A DNA stretch of 5,796 nucleotides from Porticoccaceae bacterium (GTDB taxonomy: Bacteria > Pseudomonadota > Gammaproteobacteria > Pseudomonadales > Porticoccaceae), in the NCBI GenBank assembly GCA_030590275.1, contig JAUUYV010000136.1:1-5796 (forward strand). The letters run 5' to 3'. Each line of letters starts with the position of its first letter. The first letter of the stretch is position 1. This document shows positions 4,720 to 5,796 of this stretch, piece after piece. Under the pieces are notes generated by a model that had not been told where the DNA came from, did not search any database, and saw only the letters and a program-made list of their open reading frames with translations. Made by a program: the position numbers and the translations under genes.

Positions 4720-5796
4720 TTAACGTGTCAAAATAGTTAAGGTCGTCGCAGCGGTATCGTCCTCTATCCAACCGCCACCATTTTGCGCCATACCCACGCG
4801 AGCATTCTCGATTTGACGGGCACCACAACGATCACGCAGCTGATCGGCAATTTCAATAATCTGTGCACATCCAGTAGCGCCTACGGGATGACCTTTAGCC
4901 ACTAAGCCGCCACTGGTATTAACACCCAATTCGGCACCGGGACCAATCTCTCCATCACGAATCTTCTGCAGCGCACCACCGCCTTCGGAACACAAACCCA
5001 GCTCTTCAAGATAGATCAACTCGGCGGGTGATGCCGCATCGTGCAGTTCAATGACGTTTATGTCTTCAGGACCGACCCCTGCCATAGCATAGGCTTTTTC
5101 ACCCGCGCGAACATTGCAATTCGCCCCTCCCGGCAAGCCCGAGACCAGGGTTATGGTTTCTACGGTAACGGCGTCGCAACCATGCTTTTTAACAAAGTCC
5201 TCGGAACAAAACAGAATGGCCGCGGCACCATCACCAATAGGTGAACACATCGCCAGCTTGAGCGGGTCGATAATGGTTCGGCTGGCCATCACCTCTTCAA
5301 CCGACATACCTTGCTGAAACTGGGCCTTCGGGTTCATGGAGCCATAAGTGTGGCTCTTGGACGCAACACGGGCGAAATCTTCGATGGTTGCGCCGGTTTG
5401 CTCCATATATTTGCGCGCCTTGCCTGCATAAATATCCATAAACCCGGAACGACCTGGGGCCATAGCCGCTTCCAGGGGATCATCAGAACCGGTCTCAGCT
5501 TTAATTTCTTCCAGATCCATCGCCGCCATCAAACTTTTAAAGGGCACATTTTTATCGCGATTGCTCATCTTCTCGGCGCCGATGGCCAACACGGCCTCGT
5601 ATTGGCCAGAGGCTATGGATATCCAGGCCAGATGTGCGGCACTGGAAGCAGAAGCACAGGCGTTTTCAATATTGATAATGGGTAAACCCATCAGACCGGA
5701 TTCTCTCAGGGCAACCTGGCCGGTAGTCATTTCCTGCCCGGTGAGCAAACCAGCTGCTGCATTACCAAAAAACACCGCTTCTATATCTGCATTGCT
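4720..5796 (-). CDS. Thiolase family protein (SCP2-thiolase/acetyl-CoA acetyltransferase type), 5'-truncated by window edge
   Basis: Thiolase-fold enzyme, expected to act on acyl-CoA substrates (beta-ketoacyl-CoA cleavage or condensation, as in fatty acid, sterol or side-chain degradation). The frame is open to the right edge, so the GTG at 5775-5773 is probably an internal Val; 358 residues are visible and about 30-40 N-terminal ones are likely missing. In visible numbering: nucleophile Cys47 in IENACASASSAAH, an SPIGDGAAA loop in mid-protein, HDAASPAE at 252-259 (the position of HDCF in SCP2-thiolases and NEAF in classical thiolases), and GHPVGATG with catalytic His303. The C-terminus reads GMAQNGGG (335-342), where classical thiolases carry the CxG cysteine. 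Thus neither usual position for the second catalytic Cys holds Cys. It could be a bona fide thiolase subfamily or a related condensing or aldolase-type enzyme. It is convergent with trxC; its promoter and operon partners lie beyond the window. Confidence 0.88.
   Translation of the reverse strand, partial: SNADIEAVFFGNAAAGLLTGQEMTTGQVALRESGLMGLPIINIENACASASSAAHLAWISIASGQYEAVLAIGAEKMSNRDKNVPFKSLMAAMDLEEIKAETGSDDPLEAAMAPGRSGFMDIYAGKARKYMEQTGATIEDFARVASKSHTYGSMNPKAQFQQGMSVEEVMASRTIIDPLKLAMCSPIGDGAAAILFCSEDFVKKHGCDAVTVETITLVSGLPGGANCNVRAGEKAYAMAGVGPEDINVIELHDAASPAELIYLEELGLCSEGGGALQKIRDGEIGPGAELGVNTSGGLVAKGHPVGATGCAQIIEIADQLRDRCGARQIENARVGMAQNGGGWIEDDTAATTLTILTR

Noticed and set aside
5311..5685. 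A 124-codon plus-strand open frame opposite the thiolase
   Set aside because: Antisense shadow of a clearly conserved thiolase sequence; the translation shows no recognisable family.
5773..5775. GTG as the true start of the thiolase
   Set aside because: The frame continues open to the window edge, and the residues before it (DIEAV) fit the conserved thiolase N-terminal strand, so the protein is cut by the edge.
1..5796. A defence, mobile-element or toxin-antitoxin system
   Set aside because: Every long gene matches a housekeeping or metabolic family; no transposase, integrase, terminal repeats, CRISPR repeats or small toxin-like pair is visible.

Overview
The window looks like ordinary chromosomal DNA from a mid-GC gammaproteobacterium. 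The support is a ModC close to the E. coli protein, an RssA-type patatin, a cbpA-cbpM chaperone pair and a TrxC with the N-terminal zinc ribbon. The thiolase and short-chain dehydrogenase resemble proteins of marine heterotrophic gammaproteobacteria, but a finer placement is only an impression. There is no tRNA, rRNA, CRISPR array, insertion sequence or phage gene.

Layout: (1) 3-998, plus strand: the molybdate importer ATPase ModC, cut by the left edge and lacking only about 20-25 residues. (2) 1051-1950, plus: a patatin-like RssA-family serine hydrolase, visibly more AT-rich than its neighbours and carrying a perfect 9-bp inverted repeat near its 3' end. (3) 2047-2853, plus: a classical NAD-type short-chain dehydrogenase/reductase with a complete catalytic tetrad. 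(4) 2914-4609, plus: a compact cluster of cbpA (DnaJ-class co-chaperone), cbpM (its modulator) and trxC (thioredoxin 2). The gap between cbpA and cbpM is 5 bases, and cbpM and trxC overlap by ATGA. Just before cbpA lie three tandem 14-bp repeats, with no clear Shine-Dalgarno. (5) 4610-4719: a short convergent gap with a long imperfect hairpin. (6) 4720-5796, minus: a thiolase-superfamily enzyme that runs off the right edge.

The genes do not form one pathway. The only strong functional unit is cbpA-cbpM-trxC, which would co-produce an Hsp70 co-chaperone, its inhibitor/modulator and a zinc-containing thioredoxin, a plausible protein-folding and redox-stress module. The observations most worth a second look are the 14-bp repeat array ahead of cbpA, a CxxC pair in CbpM co-translated with a thioredoxin, and a thiolase that keeps the nucleophilic Cys and the GHP His but shows no cysteine at either usual position for the second catalytic Cys. 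I did not find a convincing wholly new system.
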